The translations under genes were made by a program, and so were the position numbers. Positions 36,171-50,650 of a stretch of 64,000 nt of DNA are shown one piece after another. The notes under the pieces are model-generated. The model made no database searches and was not told the origin of the DNA. It worked only from the letters and a program-made list of their open reading frames with translations. The stretch's first letter is position 1. Every line of letters begins with the position of its first letter. This DNA is from Artemia franciscana (lineage: Eukaryota > Arthropoda > Branchiopoda > Anostraca > Artemiidae): NCBI RefSeq assembly GCF_032884065.1, contig NC_088867.1, forward strand, positions 23,796,018 to 23,860,017, in the 5' to 3' direction.

Positions 36171-39100
36171 AGTGTGGTAATTATTGAGGCATTAGTCTGG
36201 TCTCTGTAGCTAGCAAATTACTTAGTAATATGATACTTTTTAGACTGAGAGATGCTGTGGACAAAGTTTTAAGAGAAGAACAGCGTGGTTTTAGAAAAAG
36301 TAGAGGTTGTGTAGACCAAATATTCACTCTTAGGTTAAGTATTGAGAAGTGCCTGAGTTGTCAAACATTTTTGGTCCTCGTTTTATAGGTTATGAGCAAG
36401 CGTTCGATTCTGAAAGTAAGGAGCGACATTAAAACTTAAAACGAACAGAAATTACTCCGTATATGAAATGGGTTGTCCCCCTCCGCAATCCCTCGCTCTT
36501 TACGCTAAAGCTTTTAATTGTTTTAAAAAGTAGAATTGTGGCAAAGAGTCAAACTTCAGCGTGAAGAGCGAGGGATTGCGGAGGGGACAACCCATTTCAT
36601 ATACGGAGTAATTTCTGTTCGTTTTAAGTTTTAATGTCGCTCCTTGCTTTCAGCTAAAAAAATTAGTTTTTTTTTTATTTAATTTCTGAACGTTTTTGAA
36701 TTAATGCATGTTTGGTTTTGGCTCTCCGCACATAAATTATTAAAATGAAATTTGTATATTAATTCTTTTTTTGGCTAAATGTCTTTCTCTTAGTTTTGAT
36801 CAGACGATTTTGAGAAATAAGGGGTGGAGAAGGAGGCCTAGTTGCCCTCCAATTTTTCGGTTACTTAAAAAGGCAACTAGAACTTTTAATTTTTAATGAA
36901 CGTTTTTATTAGTAAAAAATACACGTAACTTAAGAATTAACTTACGTAACAAACTTTCATAACCTTATATTTTTATTATGTATACGAGGGGGTTTGTACC
37001 CTCGTTAATACCTTGCTCTTTACACTAAATCTTAAGTTTTGTCCCAATTCTTTAAGAATGACCCCTGAATCAGAAAGGCCGTAGAATAAATAGTTGAAAT
37101 TACTAAAAATACTTTAGCATAAAGAGCAAGGTATTTATCTCCTCCTAAATACCTCGCTCTTTATTCTAAAGTATTTTTAGAACCCCTCATATGCGTAATT
37201 ATCTCTGTTCGTTTTAAGTTTCAATGCTACTTCTTCCTTTCATTTGAAAAAACGTTTTCATGTTTATTTTTCATTGTTTTCTTATAGTAATGCTAGAGAA
37301 TCCTGCGTCCTTTTCATTGAATTTTTCTTCCCCCATGACAGATTCCTCCAAGGACAGATCCTCCAACATAGCCCCTCTCCTCAGCCCCACCCCCAAACAA
37401 AATAAAATCCCCCTGAAAACGTCTGTACACTTCCCAATAACCATTACTATATGTAAACACTGGTCAAAGTTTGTAACTTGCAGCCCCTCCCCCAGGGATT
37501 GTGGGGGAGTAAGTCATCCCCAAAGACATAGTTATTATGGTTTTCGACTATGCTGAACAAAATGGCTGTCTCAAAATTTTGATCCGTTGACTTTGGGAAA
37601 AAATGAGCGTGGGAGGGGGCCTAGATGCCCTCCAATTTTTTTGGTCACTAGAACTTTTCATTTCCGTTAGAATGAGCCCTCTTGCGACATTCTAGGACCA
37701 CTTGGTCGATACGATGACCCCTGGGGAAAAGAAAAAAAAAAAAAAAAAAACAAATAAACACGCACCCATGATTTGTCTTCTGGCAAAAAATGCAAAATTC
37801 CACATTTTTGTAGATAGGAGCTTGAAACTTCTATAGTAGGGTTCTCTGATACGCTGAATCTGATGGTGTCATTTTCGTTAAGATTCTACGACTTTTAGGG
37901 GGTGTTTCTCCCTATTTTCTTAAATAATGCAAATTTTCTCAGGCTCGTAACTTTTGATGGGTAACACTAATTGACTATTGACTATTGATAACACTATTGA
38001 GCCGGGTCGCTCATTACTACAGTTCGTTACCACGAACTTTTTGAAAAGCTTTAGCAAAGGTCTTATCCTTTTATGGTATACCAGACAAATATGTTAAAGT
38101 TATTAATGCAATGTACGAGAATAATACTGCTGCGGCTAAGGTAGGAAATGAGGTTAGTAACTGGTTTTGTATTAAATCAGGAGTTAAGCAGGGTTGTGTT
38201 TTATCCCCCTTTATATGAATCATTTTGATGGACTTTGTCTTAAAGAGCGCAGGAAAGGCAATGGGAGACCACGGAATCAAACGGGGAGGAAAATGGGAGA
38301 CCTCTCCTGGACTTAGATTATCTGATAATTTAAGTATCCTTGATGAAAGTGTGAGCAAAATGAACGAACTTTTAGAGATTTTGCAAGTTCAGGGTGCTAG
38401 AATAGGTTTATGAACTTATGTTGCAGCTTCATGTACCTCGGTAGTATTATTAGTGAACACGGTGGGAGCTGTGACGATGTTAAAAGCAGAATAGCCAAGG
38501 CTAAGGGTGTTTTTCACCGTTAAAAAAGTTTGGAAGAATTCGAAGACAAGTTTGCATACCAAGATTAGAATATTAAAAGTTACAGTGATGACAGTGGTCA
38601 GATATGGCTCTGAAGCATGGGCGCTCTGAAAAGCGAAAGGAGATTTGCGAGATGTTTTCCAGAGAAATTACCTACGGATTGTTCTGGGTACCCAGCTGAC
38701 TGACCGATTTCAAACAGTAGGCTGTACGGAAAATGTAGTTCAATCCCGCTTTCTAGGGCTATAATGAAAGAAAGGTTGATATGGCTAGGTCACGTCGTGC
38801 AGATGCAGGATGACCGATTGCAGAAGATTGTCCTTTTTGGCCAACCATCTAGGGCTAAACAGAAAGCAAGTCGTCCCCGTCTTGGGTTGGAGAGCGTCAT
38901 AAAGGAAGATTTAAAGGAAACGGGAACTTTCTAGGAGGGTGTAAAAAGGGAGGCTTTGAATAGATTGGGATGGAGGAGCGTGCGTAGCTGTGTTGGTTAT
39001 GCAAAAATTGTTGCAAATAGAGGGAAGTATAATAGACGTGCGCTGGTTAAACTTTATTCTACTTTCTGTGATCATTCTGTCCTTTATGCTTCAGGTCTTT

Positions 39101-42100
39101 TCCCTCTTCTTAATAATGGTAATTTAAAAAGAATTCGGATAAATTATTTCAAATTTTGCAAACTCCTTCTGTATCTTCCACCTTGGACAAAAAACCGGAC
39201 TCTTGTTAAAAAATTCTCAGTTCCTGACATAACTTTAAAGTTGGAGATTCTTCACAGACAACTCTCCAGTACAGCTTCTGCGCGCCTATCCCCTCACTAC
39301 CGTCTTATCCGTTTTTTTCGTTGACTTTGTGTGGGTATTTGGTTTTCTCTTTGTGTTTTTTGAATTTCATTTTCTGTGTGTATCTAATGTTAATTTTTTT
39401 TCATAGTTCGTTATTTTGTGTGTTTATTTAATTTTTTGTATTAATGTAAAAAATTTCTACTGTCATTACTTTTCATTTTTTGTATGTTTTGCTTTTTGTG
39501 TGTGTATTTAATTGTTTGTACTCCACATTTTAATACTTTTATAGTGTTGTTGTGGGTAAGAAATAAATTATTATTATTATTATTATTAAAGGTAATAATT
39601 GTTCAGAACCACTATACTACGATGATTTTAGTATTCCCCGTGTTAAATCGTTTCGGTGGCTTGGCATAACTGTTTGCGATTCTATGAATGCTCTCCGGTC
39701 TCGTGCTGTCAAAGATATTATTGCTAAGCTAAGGCTCGGTTACTCTAAAATTGTGGCAGATCGTGGACACTATAGGAGAAGAGCGCTAACTCGGCTTTGC
39801 TCAAATTTTTGTGATTATTCTGTACACTTCTGTACTGGTATTCGGCCACTACTGCTGACCGGTACTGCAAATTTCTTTTATATCTGCCTCGTTCTTACCG
39901 AAATACAAAACTGATTAAAAAGTATTGTGCGACAGATATTACTGGTGCTTTCGAAAAATTCTGTGCCAAGCTAGCTATTGAAGTGCCTTATATGCTAGGG
40001 TGTTTTCATCGCCCTGTCCATATTTTTTCTGTATGTGATTAACTTTGTTTCTTGTTGTTCTTTTGCTGTTTTTCTTTTGTATTTACTCCACTTAACCTCT
40101 GTTTTGTAAAGTGGTTGATAAATAAATTATTACTATTATTATAGGTATATTTGTAGAGTTTTTTTTCTGCACAAGAGTTGACATATTAGATTATAATAAA
40201 AATTTTGGACAAAATTTAAATATTCAGTCGAAATTTTGATTAGGAGTGGCTAAGTGCTATTAATTTTAAGAACATTTCTTTTATACAATTTCGAGAACAT
40301 AAGAATTTCTTTTCTCTAATAGTAAACTCCCTTCTAGCAGAAAACTAATCATTGGAGCCAGAGTTCTCTTCACTAGCAAAAGAAGAACCTTCCTCTTCCC
40401 AAGACAAAATAAGGAATTTAGACGCAATTTTACAGCATCAATAATGGAGCGAACCAGATCCTAGTTCAATTTACTAAATTGGTTAACTAATAAGTTGATT
40501 TTTTTCATAGCCGTTTTTTCAGTTCTTAGTTAACTTCGAACGTTTTTTTTTGACGAGCGGATTCTTAGTTAAACTGAAAAGTGAACTATGAAACTACTAT
40601 CGAGAATTCTTTGTGACAAAAAATTTCTGGCAAAACATTCGAACTCCGCAGCTCATGCTTGCCTCTATGGTAAAAGACTTGGCTCTTAAAAAATATGATG
40701 GCCCGTTTAAGATATCCCATATTGAATGATGCAGGTGTTAATTAAATACGCTCACTCAGTGGCTGTATTTTTAACTCTGCAGTTTCCTTTTCTTCTTGTA
40801 AAAGGAAATAAGAGGTGCAAAATTTCACAAGAAGGTTGATCTCTATTGGTTAAAATAACTTCAGCCTATTCCATTTTTTGATTGTTTCATGCCTCCCCTT
40901 TCTATACCTGATGGTCTGTTCCTAATGTCTTGTAAGGTTCAGGTTATAGCAACTTAGAATTTTCTACCAAACTTTCCATTCTATATCCGAAGGCCTGGTA
41001 AACTTTCTTAGTTCACTTTCTGGCAAATAAAACCCTAAAAACGGAAAAAGAGGATTTGTTAGTTAACCAAGTTCAGTTAAATCGAACACAACTCGGGTGG
41101 TTATATAATCGCAAGATATTACACACATAAACATTAAAAGGTAAAAGTTAGGAAATTTTGGTAAAACCTGTTAAAAAAAAACGCAATTGTGAAAGAAACT
41201 CTTTTATATTACTATTTTAAACAATTTACTATTTCGAACCGGTTCAGAATTGAAAAAATTAGGCTATTAAGCAATGGTTCTTTTCCCTTTAATTTCCCTT
41301 TTCACTTATAACACAAATATGCGTTTGATCTATCTTTTAGATAAGTTATATAACACAAATTAAGAACTAATTACTTACCGTTGATTGAAGGACGTTGACT
41401 GCAGCAGCTGTTTCCGCATCCTGAGTATATTCATAAAGACTACGATTCAAGCCCTTATAATAATCTTCTTTCAGGCTATTTCTGTGAACATATCCAGATA
41501 TTCCAGCTGAAAGTTGAATCACAAGAAGAACCATTATAAAAGACCCGTACTAAAACACATTAACTAAATTAGTAGACGAAGATATAACTGAATAACTTAT
41601 TTTTGAACATATACAATCTTAAAAAAAAAATAATAATAATTATAACCTGATGGACTACGTAGAGTTTCAGAACTTTTATTGCTTATTTTCTAAGACCAAT
41701 AGCTCCAGAGTACACATTTATGTCGTGGCAACGAACTGTAAGTAAGGAGCAATGCGGCTCAATAGTAACCGAAACTCTAAAAACGGAATTTTGATACCGA
41801 TAGATGTATCAAGAGAGTCAAATTTTTATGCTGATTTCAAATATATAAGTTTCATTATGTTTTATCTTACCCACAAAAGGTTACAAGCCTGAGAAAGCTT
41901 GCCGTATTTTCGAAAATATGGGAAACACCCCCTAAAAATTAGAAACTTAATGAAAATCACATCATCAGGTTCAGCGTATCAGAGAACCCTAGAGCGGATG
42001 TTTCAAGCTTCTGTCTGCAAAAAATGTGGAATTTTTACATTTTTTGCCAGAAGAAAGACCACGGACGCGTGTTTATTTTATTTTTCTCCGGGGGTGATCG

Positions 42101-45100
42101 TATCAACCCAGTGGTCCTAGAATATTGGGAGAGGGGTCATTCAAACGGAAATTAAAAGTTCTAGTGTCCTTTTAGTGACCAAAAAGGTTGGAGGGCAACT
42201 AGGCATCCTCCCACGCTCTTTTTTCTCACAATCGTCCGATTAGAATTTGAGATAGCTATGTTGTTCAGCATAGTTGAAAGGCTGAATAGCTATACCTTTC
42301 GAAATATTATAAACCCCACATCCCTGGGGAATAGTCTTTAAGCTACAAAATTTGCCCATTGTTTACGTATAGTATTTGTTTCTGGGAAGTATACATACAT
42401 TTTTCGGGTGGGGGGATTTTCTGCTGATGGAATTTTCCACGTGGCAGGATTTGCCAAGGGGATAATTTTCCGTGGGGAAGGAAGTTTCCAGGGAGTGAAC
42501 TTCTCAGAAGATATTTTACACTGGGGGAATTTGCAAGAATTCCTATGCAAAATCCGTCTCATGTCTTGCTTTCTCTTTTCCGACACAATTTTATGAGTGG
42601 AGACGTCGAGGGTAATTGCCCGGGGTAAATTTTCATCAAAGATTGAATCGTCTAGAGTGGTGGTTCTCAAACTTATTTAGACACTGAACCCCTTTTTACC
42701 CACAAAACATTTTAGGTACTACTTCTCAGTTACCGGTACTAAGTAAACCATAACTAAAATATTAAACAAATCTTAAAACCTTAACCTTTTAAATTTAATT
42801 ACGCATCATTTTGGAGTAAAAACAAAGAGATAATTTTTACAAAAAAATTTTATTCAAGAAGATAATTTTTTAAAAATTTCTATTTGAAGACAAACAGAAA
42901 CAAAATTTAAAGAACAAAAAGCACTTACTTTCAAAGAGATTAGTGAAAAGGATGAGCTTGTTTCTCTTTACACAGTTCGTCAAAATTGGGTTCTAATTTA
43001 GTTAAATACAATCTTAAACCATCTTCAACATTTAATTTGTTTCAAAATTTACTTTTTAAGATAGGTTAAACTTGAGAAACTCTTTTCATAGAAATAAGTG
43101 GTGGAAAACCCAACAAGAAATTAAGCACCAGTGCTTACCATACATGGATAAATTCCTGATGTTGGGTTTTTCTCAAAATATCACTTAAATAAGCCAACTT
43201 CAATAGCCAATCAAAATCAGTAAGTATAGAAGACAGATGGGATTTGTGTTCGGTAAAAAAAGTAATTCTTTGGGGAGAACAAAACATTTCTCCCAAAAAG
43301 CAACCGTACCTCCGTATGTAGCAATAAGTTATCATGGAGACTCCCCATTTCCCGGCCTAGAATCTTAAAGTAACGAGATTTTTTAGGTCTAGTTTCTATG
43401 AAGTTCACAATTTTAACACTTTGATCAAGGACATCTTTAAGTTCTTCAGGGAGGTTTTTAGCCACCAAAGCCTCTCGATGAAGCACACAATGAGTGAGTT
43501 TACACTAAATAGCAACAAAGACCACACTGCCTTTCCATCACAAACAAGAAGAACAATATGGAATCTTTTTGTAAGGCAGTAGAATTCTAATTTGAACGAA
43601 TATTTTGGCCCTATGTTCAAGGGCCGTCATCCACAAAATATAAATATATAAAGGAAAAAAGAAATACAAAGACATACGACTAACAAACTAAAACAGAAAA
43701 TTTTGTTTATTTTTTTAAACAGTCCCTGCAGTCTTATTTCAGTGAAGTTCAACCAGGACAAATGGTTGAACTTCACTGAACCATGACAAATAAAGTGAGG
43801 TGAAACAAGGCAATTTATTGAAATAAAAGAAGAATAATTAAAAACACGTTTTTATTGCTAATCTAATGCCTTTTTGGCAGCCAACCTCAAAGGTCTTTTT
43901 GTAACTGATTCTGTGTTAATGTCTACTGATTTTTTAAAATGTTTTTTAGCATCATTTTGAATTAAATTTGTATATAGAGCTTTTAGTGAATATACCCCAA
44001 GTCCCTATTTCAGGAAATGTTATTATTAATCTTAAGTCTGATTTCAATTGCTTCTCGAACTACCTGCTTTATGTCTACGTCACTTCTGATAAGGGCAGAT
44101 TCTTCAAAAAGTATTTTATGGCAAGGATTTTCAAAAACATGGCTACTTAAAGCAGAATCAGAAGAAACATTAACAATATTAGAATTTAGAGCTTTGATGA
44201 TAACATCTTTATGTTGTTGTAGGCATTTCTCTAAATGTGTGAGTTCTACCTACATAGTATTTACTGCAGTTGCATGGTATTTGACAGACCCCTCTTTGGC
44301 GAGTAAATAATCTTTACCAGAATTTAGGAAATTCATGATTTTGAAATTATTGGTAAATACAATACACATTATTTTGTGTGTGAACTTTTTCAAGATTCGT
44401 AGTGATTTTTGGGATGTAAGGAAGGTAAATTATGTTTGCGGTTTATCAGGATTCTCACAGGGTAAACTACCATTGTTTTTATGGGAGTATCTTTTCAGTC
44501 TACGGTTAATTGTATCATTAATAAATTAAGAAATCAGATACCCATTTCCAAAAAGTATGTCCTTGATAAAGTTTAGTTCACTTTATCAATGAATAATTTC
44601 AGCTCTGGGGAAAAACTGAGGTATAGGAGTGGATGTTCCCCTCTGCCCTACAGCAAATTACGCCCCTGACCCCAGCCCCTTGTGGTTGGAGAAGTGTAGG
44701 CATGTGGTTCAGGAAGCACTAAAGTTGAATATTAAAAGAATGATCACTTATTGTTATACTTGCTTATTCAAATTATTTACTTGAGAATTCCACCGTAATA
44801 TCCTGTCCATACATAAGATTGTGCATCCAAAGAGGAAGAAAGACAAATGAAAAAAGTTCTATAGGAGAATTTAGGTAATTCTTCCCAAAATTGTTGAAAT
44901 GAAAACAAAATTAGTTTATAATAACATTTATCGTACCTACACAAGAAATTATCTTTTTTTTAAAATTTCCGTTTGTGTCTGAGTAATGAGTGGCTTTTTA
45001 TTTAGGGAAAGGTCAAATAAATCCCTAAGCCTATAGGCACTTTGTTGTTGATCTAGAAAAATTTTCCGCAAGCATGTCGATATACAAACCAGTCCGCTTA

Positions 45101-48100
45101 GTTAACGTTTTTGTCGAAGCAACTTGCCTGGAGTTACTAAGTCCTACCAAATTTTAATTTTTAAAACAAAGAGTTAAAGGTCTCTTTCTTCTGTTTTTAA
45201 TTTTTTTTTTTTTTTTACAAAAAGAAACAACACATGATTTGATTTTTCTTTCCACTCTAAACTCATTTTTCCTTCAATTCTAGTACGGCTTCTTAGTTCA
45301 GCTCCTTAATAAGGGTTAAAGCGCCATCTCCCCTATATTGGAGTTGATTAGAAATTATATGAAAAAATAAATTTTCACATGAAACTAAGGAGCAAACTCA
45401 AAACTTAAAACAAACAGAAATTATTCGGCAAAAATACAAAAGATAATGGCAGTATTCCTTTCAAAATTAGTTTTAACCAAAACGAGCAAAGATTAAGTTA
45501 AAAAAACAAAGTTTTACTGAGGGAAGTAAAGAGAACCTCAAAAAGAAAAAAATTATTACTTCACAGCCTATCTAACATACATCAATAAAACTAGTGCAAA
45601 TAAATCAACTGCTGATATTTCCCTATGTTTGTAGGATTACAGAAAGCTAGTGCTTTACTGAAACCACAAAAACCAAGTAAAAAGCAAAAGTATTGATTTA
45701 GGAGTCAAAAGTAAATACGTAGCCTCACAACAACAAACTAACCTATAACGCTTTTCAATGTACTACAGGAGCTGTGATATCAATAACTTTCAGTATACAA
45801 TTAAAATTATCTTAAAAACTCAGTCATAAAAATGCGGTATGTGCTGATGATATGGTCTCTCACTAACAAATCCATGCTAGACACACTGGACATGGGACTA
45901 CAGCTTGGATTTTAAGTTTGGAGGAGGAATTTAAAGAATATGTCAACAAAAGCATCCAGTACGCCGGCAAATGCGGACACATATAAGCTAAACTTTCATA
46001 GATCATTTCTTAAGCCAACTTATGATCACAATTTTATTGGGAGGGGGTTTTTCGTGGACGCCCTAGGGAAGGATGAGTTTTTTATACCTGATCAGTTTGA
46101 AACCTGTATCCCTGAGTCCCCGGTTCAAGCAGACAGTTCTTCTGTTTAACTTAACATCAGCTATGGCAGTCACAGGTAAAACAAGGGCAACTTTGAACAG
46201 AAAGAAAGAGATTCTTTCGGTAAAACAGAAATGAATGGATCTATTTACATTCTAATAAAAAAGACAATGTCTATTTGTAATTAGTATAGCTAAAATAAAT
46301 GTTTGCACTCTTCATAAATAAAATTTATAATTATTTGCAAACAGATAATACTTATATGAGAAGCAGCAATTTCAAGTCTGCAATTTTTCATAATTTCGTT
46401 TTATAAACCTGTTCCTGATTCTTCACTATACAACATCTCCTCGTGTTTCAGTTGAAAAAAAAAATGGGCTTGAGACATACCAGATTTAAACACATGAGGA
46501 GTTGACAACCGCAAATGTTAACTGTTTGTGGAGCACCAAAATTAAAGTGTTGCAACACTTTTGTCAGCAAAGCCAACCAAAAGTTGCTGCAACCAACACT
46601 TCACGTTACCATTGTAAAGCAAACCTAGCCTAGTTTCATTTGAAACTATTTGACATTCTGATTATTGTATTTCCCTCATTTTATGCTTAATTTTGGTTGT
46701 TGTCTTTACTCAATGCTAAGTAGATAGAAAATTTCTGAATTTTGTTTTACCTTCAGTAGGTTAAATCTAGAACTTTACCTAAACTGTATAGAAAAAATTG
46801 ATGACACCATGAGACCCCACATTTGTCACAGTCGATCACTTCTACTTGGAAAGCATATTCCAAAAATGATACCCTGAAATTATCATATTATAAAATTCCT
46901 TTGCAACAGCAGCTTCATGCAATGGAAGCACACTGGGCCCATAGCCCTTAGGTGGATGGATTGAAACCACTAGCTGGTAGAATCTAGGAAATTAAAGATG
47001 TTTTTTACATGGATAAAGGTTAAGGGTTTCAAATTAGAGAAAATTCCAAATTAAATTAATCAAAAATTACCCCTCCCTTGATTTTAGAAAATACCATTTT
47101 TTGTATCTTGATAAAAAAAAAATTGAACAACAAATTCTGACACTCCCTTCTTTAGGTTTAATCTCAGCTTGGTAATACAGGACCCAGAGTCATCAATGCA
47201 CAATAAAAAAAATATCTTAATTCTGCCTTATATGTCTGCTAAAATGCTTACCAAATATAGCAATATTGCATTTCCAGAGAAAGCACAGCAACAGGAAAGA
47301 AGTCCAACTAATGCAATTGCAATTCCACTTCCAATAAAGACATAGGGTATTGTTTCAGTAAAATCTGAGGAGATGTCCAAGTATTTGTGGAGTTCCACTA
47401 GCATCCATATTCCAAGTGTCAAGAGAAGGAGACCAAAAAACTTTGATAAAAAAGGATAAAAAAATAAATTAAGAATTTAATTAAAACAAAATGAAATTAA
47501 AAAAGTAAGATCTTTGTTTCAGTTGACAAGAACAGAAGCAATAAACCATGGACCAATGCTTGGGACACCACAGGGGATTAATTATCATCACTGAAGCTAG
47601 CAAAAATAGGATTTGTCCTATCACTATCAAGTGTGATTTAGGGTAATTAAAAGGTACAATATTTGTACCAATACAATTTAATGACCCTACATTCCAAATA
47701 AAGCAACATATAAGCAAGGTACAAACGCAAGCATGAATTAAGCACAAGCATTATATAAGCATAAGTACAAGCATAGCAGGATGGTGCATCTTCTTTCTTT
47801 TATTCTTTGAAAAAGACCTGCACTTCTTTAAGGTAACCACCAAGCAACCACTAGAACTAAGCTCAGCAGGCTTGCATACTATTACTGACTACCTTCAAAA
47901 AGGTTTACAAAAGAAGGCACAAGGCTTGCTTCTTTTATGCACTACTACTTCTACAGATCATCTAATAATTTAATTACCAGCACAAGGCATACATACAGAG
48001 GCACTAGGCTTGCTTCTTGTATGCACTACTACTCATTAACTATTTTCACTAATACCTCATGCCATCCTCTTAAACCCACTCCGACTAGAGGTTGAGACTT

Positions 48101-50575
48101 TTAGGTGGCCTGATAGATCTCCTAATTTGTGTTTTGGTTGGTTCAGGAAAACCACTATCCATAGCACAGGTACTGGTGCTAGGTGTTACATTTGCTGACA
48201 CTTTGTAGATGTTTTTAGAAGGAGATTTTAATGCCCAGGTTGGTAGAAATAGGGATACATGGGATCTTAGCTTAGGTAAATTTGGTGTAGGAAAAGAAAA
48301 TAGTAATGGCTACAGACATTTGCAATTTTGTAGGTATAAAAATCTAGTTATAAACAATACAGTGTTTGGTCATAAAATTGCCCACAAGTTCACATGGTAT
48401 TCATGCAATAGTAAGACAGCAAACCTTATTGATTATGTTATAGTAAACTAAAGCCTGGCAGGATCAACACAAGATACTAGGGTACATAGGAGTGCTTTTA
48501 TTGATGTTAAAAGTAAAGATTACCATTTAGTAGTGTCTAGGGTTAATTTAAAGCTGAATTTCAGAAGGGCGAGTACCCCCCAGGAAGTTATGATGTTGGT
48601 GGACTCCAGGATGAGAGATTGACATTTTGGAAGATGGTTTAAATAATTTTAGAACAGTAATTTGTGAAGTTACCGATGGTCTCTTAGCAAAGAAAGTTAA
48701 GACTACAGCTTAGAATATTAGCGATTTTATGTTTAATAGAAAGAAGAAGGGGTTTGTACAAGAGTTATCTCAGTGATAGATAATATGAAAACAAAACGAA
48801 TTTAAATAAAGTAGAGAAAGCATTAGAATATGAGCTAAGGAGGCAAGAAGTGGAGGCCATGGATGAAATTGCCAAGGATCTAGAAGATGCAGCTAGGCAG
48901 TATAATAATAAAATATTTTACTGGCATGTTAATAAATTGAGAGGGAGTCAATCCAAACTTGTCCCAGTTAAAGATAGGAACAAGGCCACAATTAGTGATC
49001 AGGAAAGAGTAAAAGAGAGATGGGCAGAACATTTGGAGAATGTGCTAAACCAAAATGGAGTGGCAAGAAAAGATAGAGGAAAATAAAAAAAAAATTGTAA
49101 TACCTTGGATGTGAAGGAAGATTTGTTTTGTGAGGAAGAATTAGCAACAGTACTAAAAGGATTAAAAAAATAATGAGGCTCCAGGTGCTGATAGCATGGT
49201 GAATGAATTTCTTAAATATTGTGGCTCTGAGGTTAGAAATAAGTAAGTGAAGATTATGAATATGATTTTTGAAAAGGGGTAGTGCCTAACAATTTTAGAG
49301 AAACTCCAATTGAACCACTATGTAAGAAAGGTGATAAGAGGGTGTGTTGAGGCATTAGTCTGGTTCTGTATATAGCAAATTAATTAGCAATATGATACTT
49401 TTTAGACTGAGAGATGCTTTAGGCAAAGTTTTAAGAGAAGATCAGTGTTGTTTTAGAAAAGGTAGAGGATGTATTGACCAAATTTTCACTCTTAGGTTAA
49501 TAACTGAGAAGTGCCTTAGTTGTCAAACACCTTTGGTCCTCAATTTTATAGTTTATGAGCAAGCATTCAATTTGGTTGATAAAAGAGCTTTTGCTAAGGT
49601 CTTATCCTTATATGGTATACCAGACAAATACATTAAAGTGATTTAATGTACAATAAGTAATACTGCTGCAGTTAAGGTAGGAAATACGATTAGCAACTGG
49701 TTTTGTATTAAATTAGCAGTTAAGCAGGGTTGAATTCTATCCCCCTTTATATGGATCATTTTGATGGACTTTGTCTTAAGGAGCAAAGGAAAGACAATGG
49801 GAGACCACAGAATCAAACAGGGAAGAAAAATGCTCCTGGACTTAGATCTGCTGATGATTTAAGCATCCTAGATAAAAGTGTGAGCAAAAGGAATGAGCTT
49901 TAAGAGGTCTTGTGAGATCAGGGTGCTAGAATAGGCTTTAAAATTAATGTTAAGAAGACTAAGTCACTAAGGCTAGTAATAAGTGAAGATGAAAAGTTGA
50001 CATTGGGTAATGAAAAGGTTGATCAGGTGGACAGTGTTATGTACCTTGGTACTATTATTAGTAAAGGCAGTAGGATCAGTGAACATTTTAAAAGTATAAT
50101 AGCCAAGGTTCAGGGTGTTTTTTCACAGTATAAAAAAGTTTGGAAGAATAGGAAGATAATTCTGCAAACTAAAATTACAATATTGGAAGGTACAGCAATG
50201 ACAGTGGTCAAATATGGCTCTGAAGCGTGGATATATCATATAGATGAAGATTTACTAGATGTTTTTTAGGGAAATTGCCTACAGATTGTTCTGGGTACTC
50301 AGCTGAATGACTGTATTTCAAACAGTAGGCTGTACAAAAAATTTGGTTCAATTCCACTTTCTAGGGCTATAATGAAAGAAAGGTTAAGATAGCTAGGGCA
50401 CATTCTTTGGATGAAGGATGGCATATTGCCAAAAAATATGCTTTTTTGGCTAACCATCTAGGGTTAAACAGAAAGCAGGCCATCATTATCTGGGGTGGGA
50501 GGATGTCATAACGAAAAATTTAAAGGAAATGGGAGCTTCCAGGAAGGGTGTAAAGAGGGAGGCATTGAATAGATT

Positions 50576-50650
<75 letters not shown>

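Noticed and set aside
37260-37556. 98-codon frame with Pro/Ser-rich peptide
   Set aside because: It lies fully inside the non-coding repeat B5, and equivalent frames are not kept in other B copies.
38956-39324. 122-codon frame as a host gene
   Set aside because: It is a chance fusion of the LINE A C-terminus and the LINE C1 C-terminus.
43135-43640. Three overlapping minus frames as separate genes
   Set aside because: They are pieces of one frameshifted hAT transposase (hAT-3).
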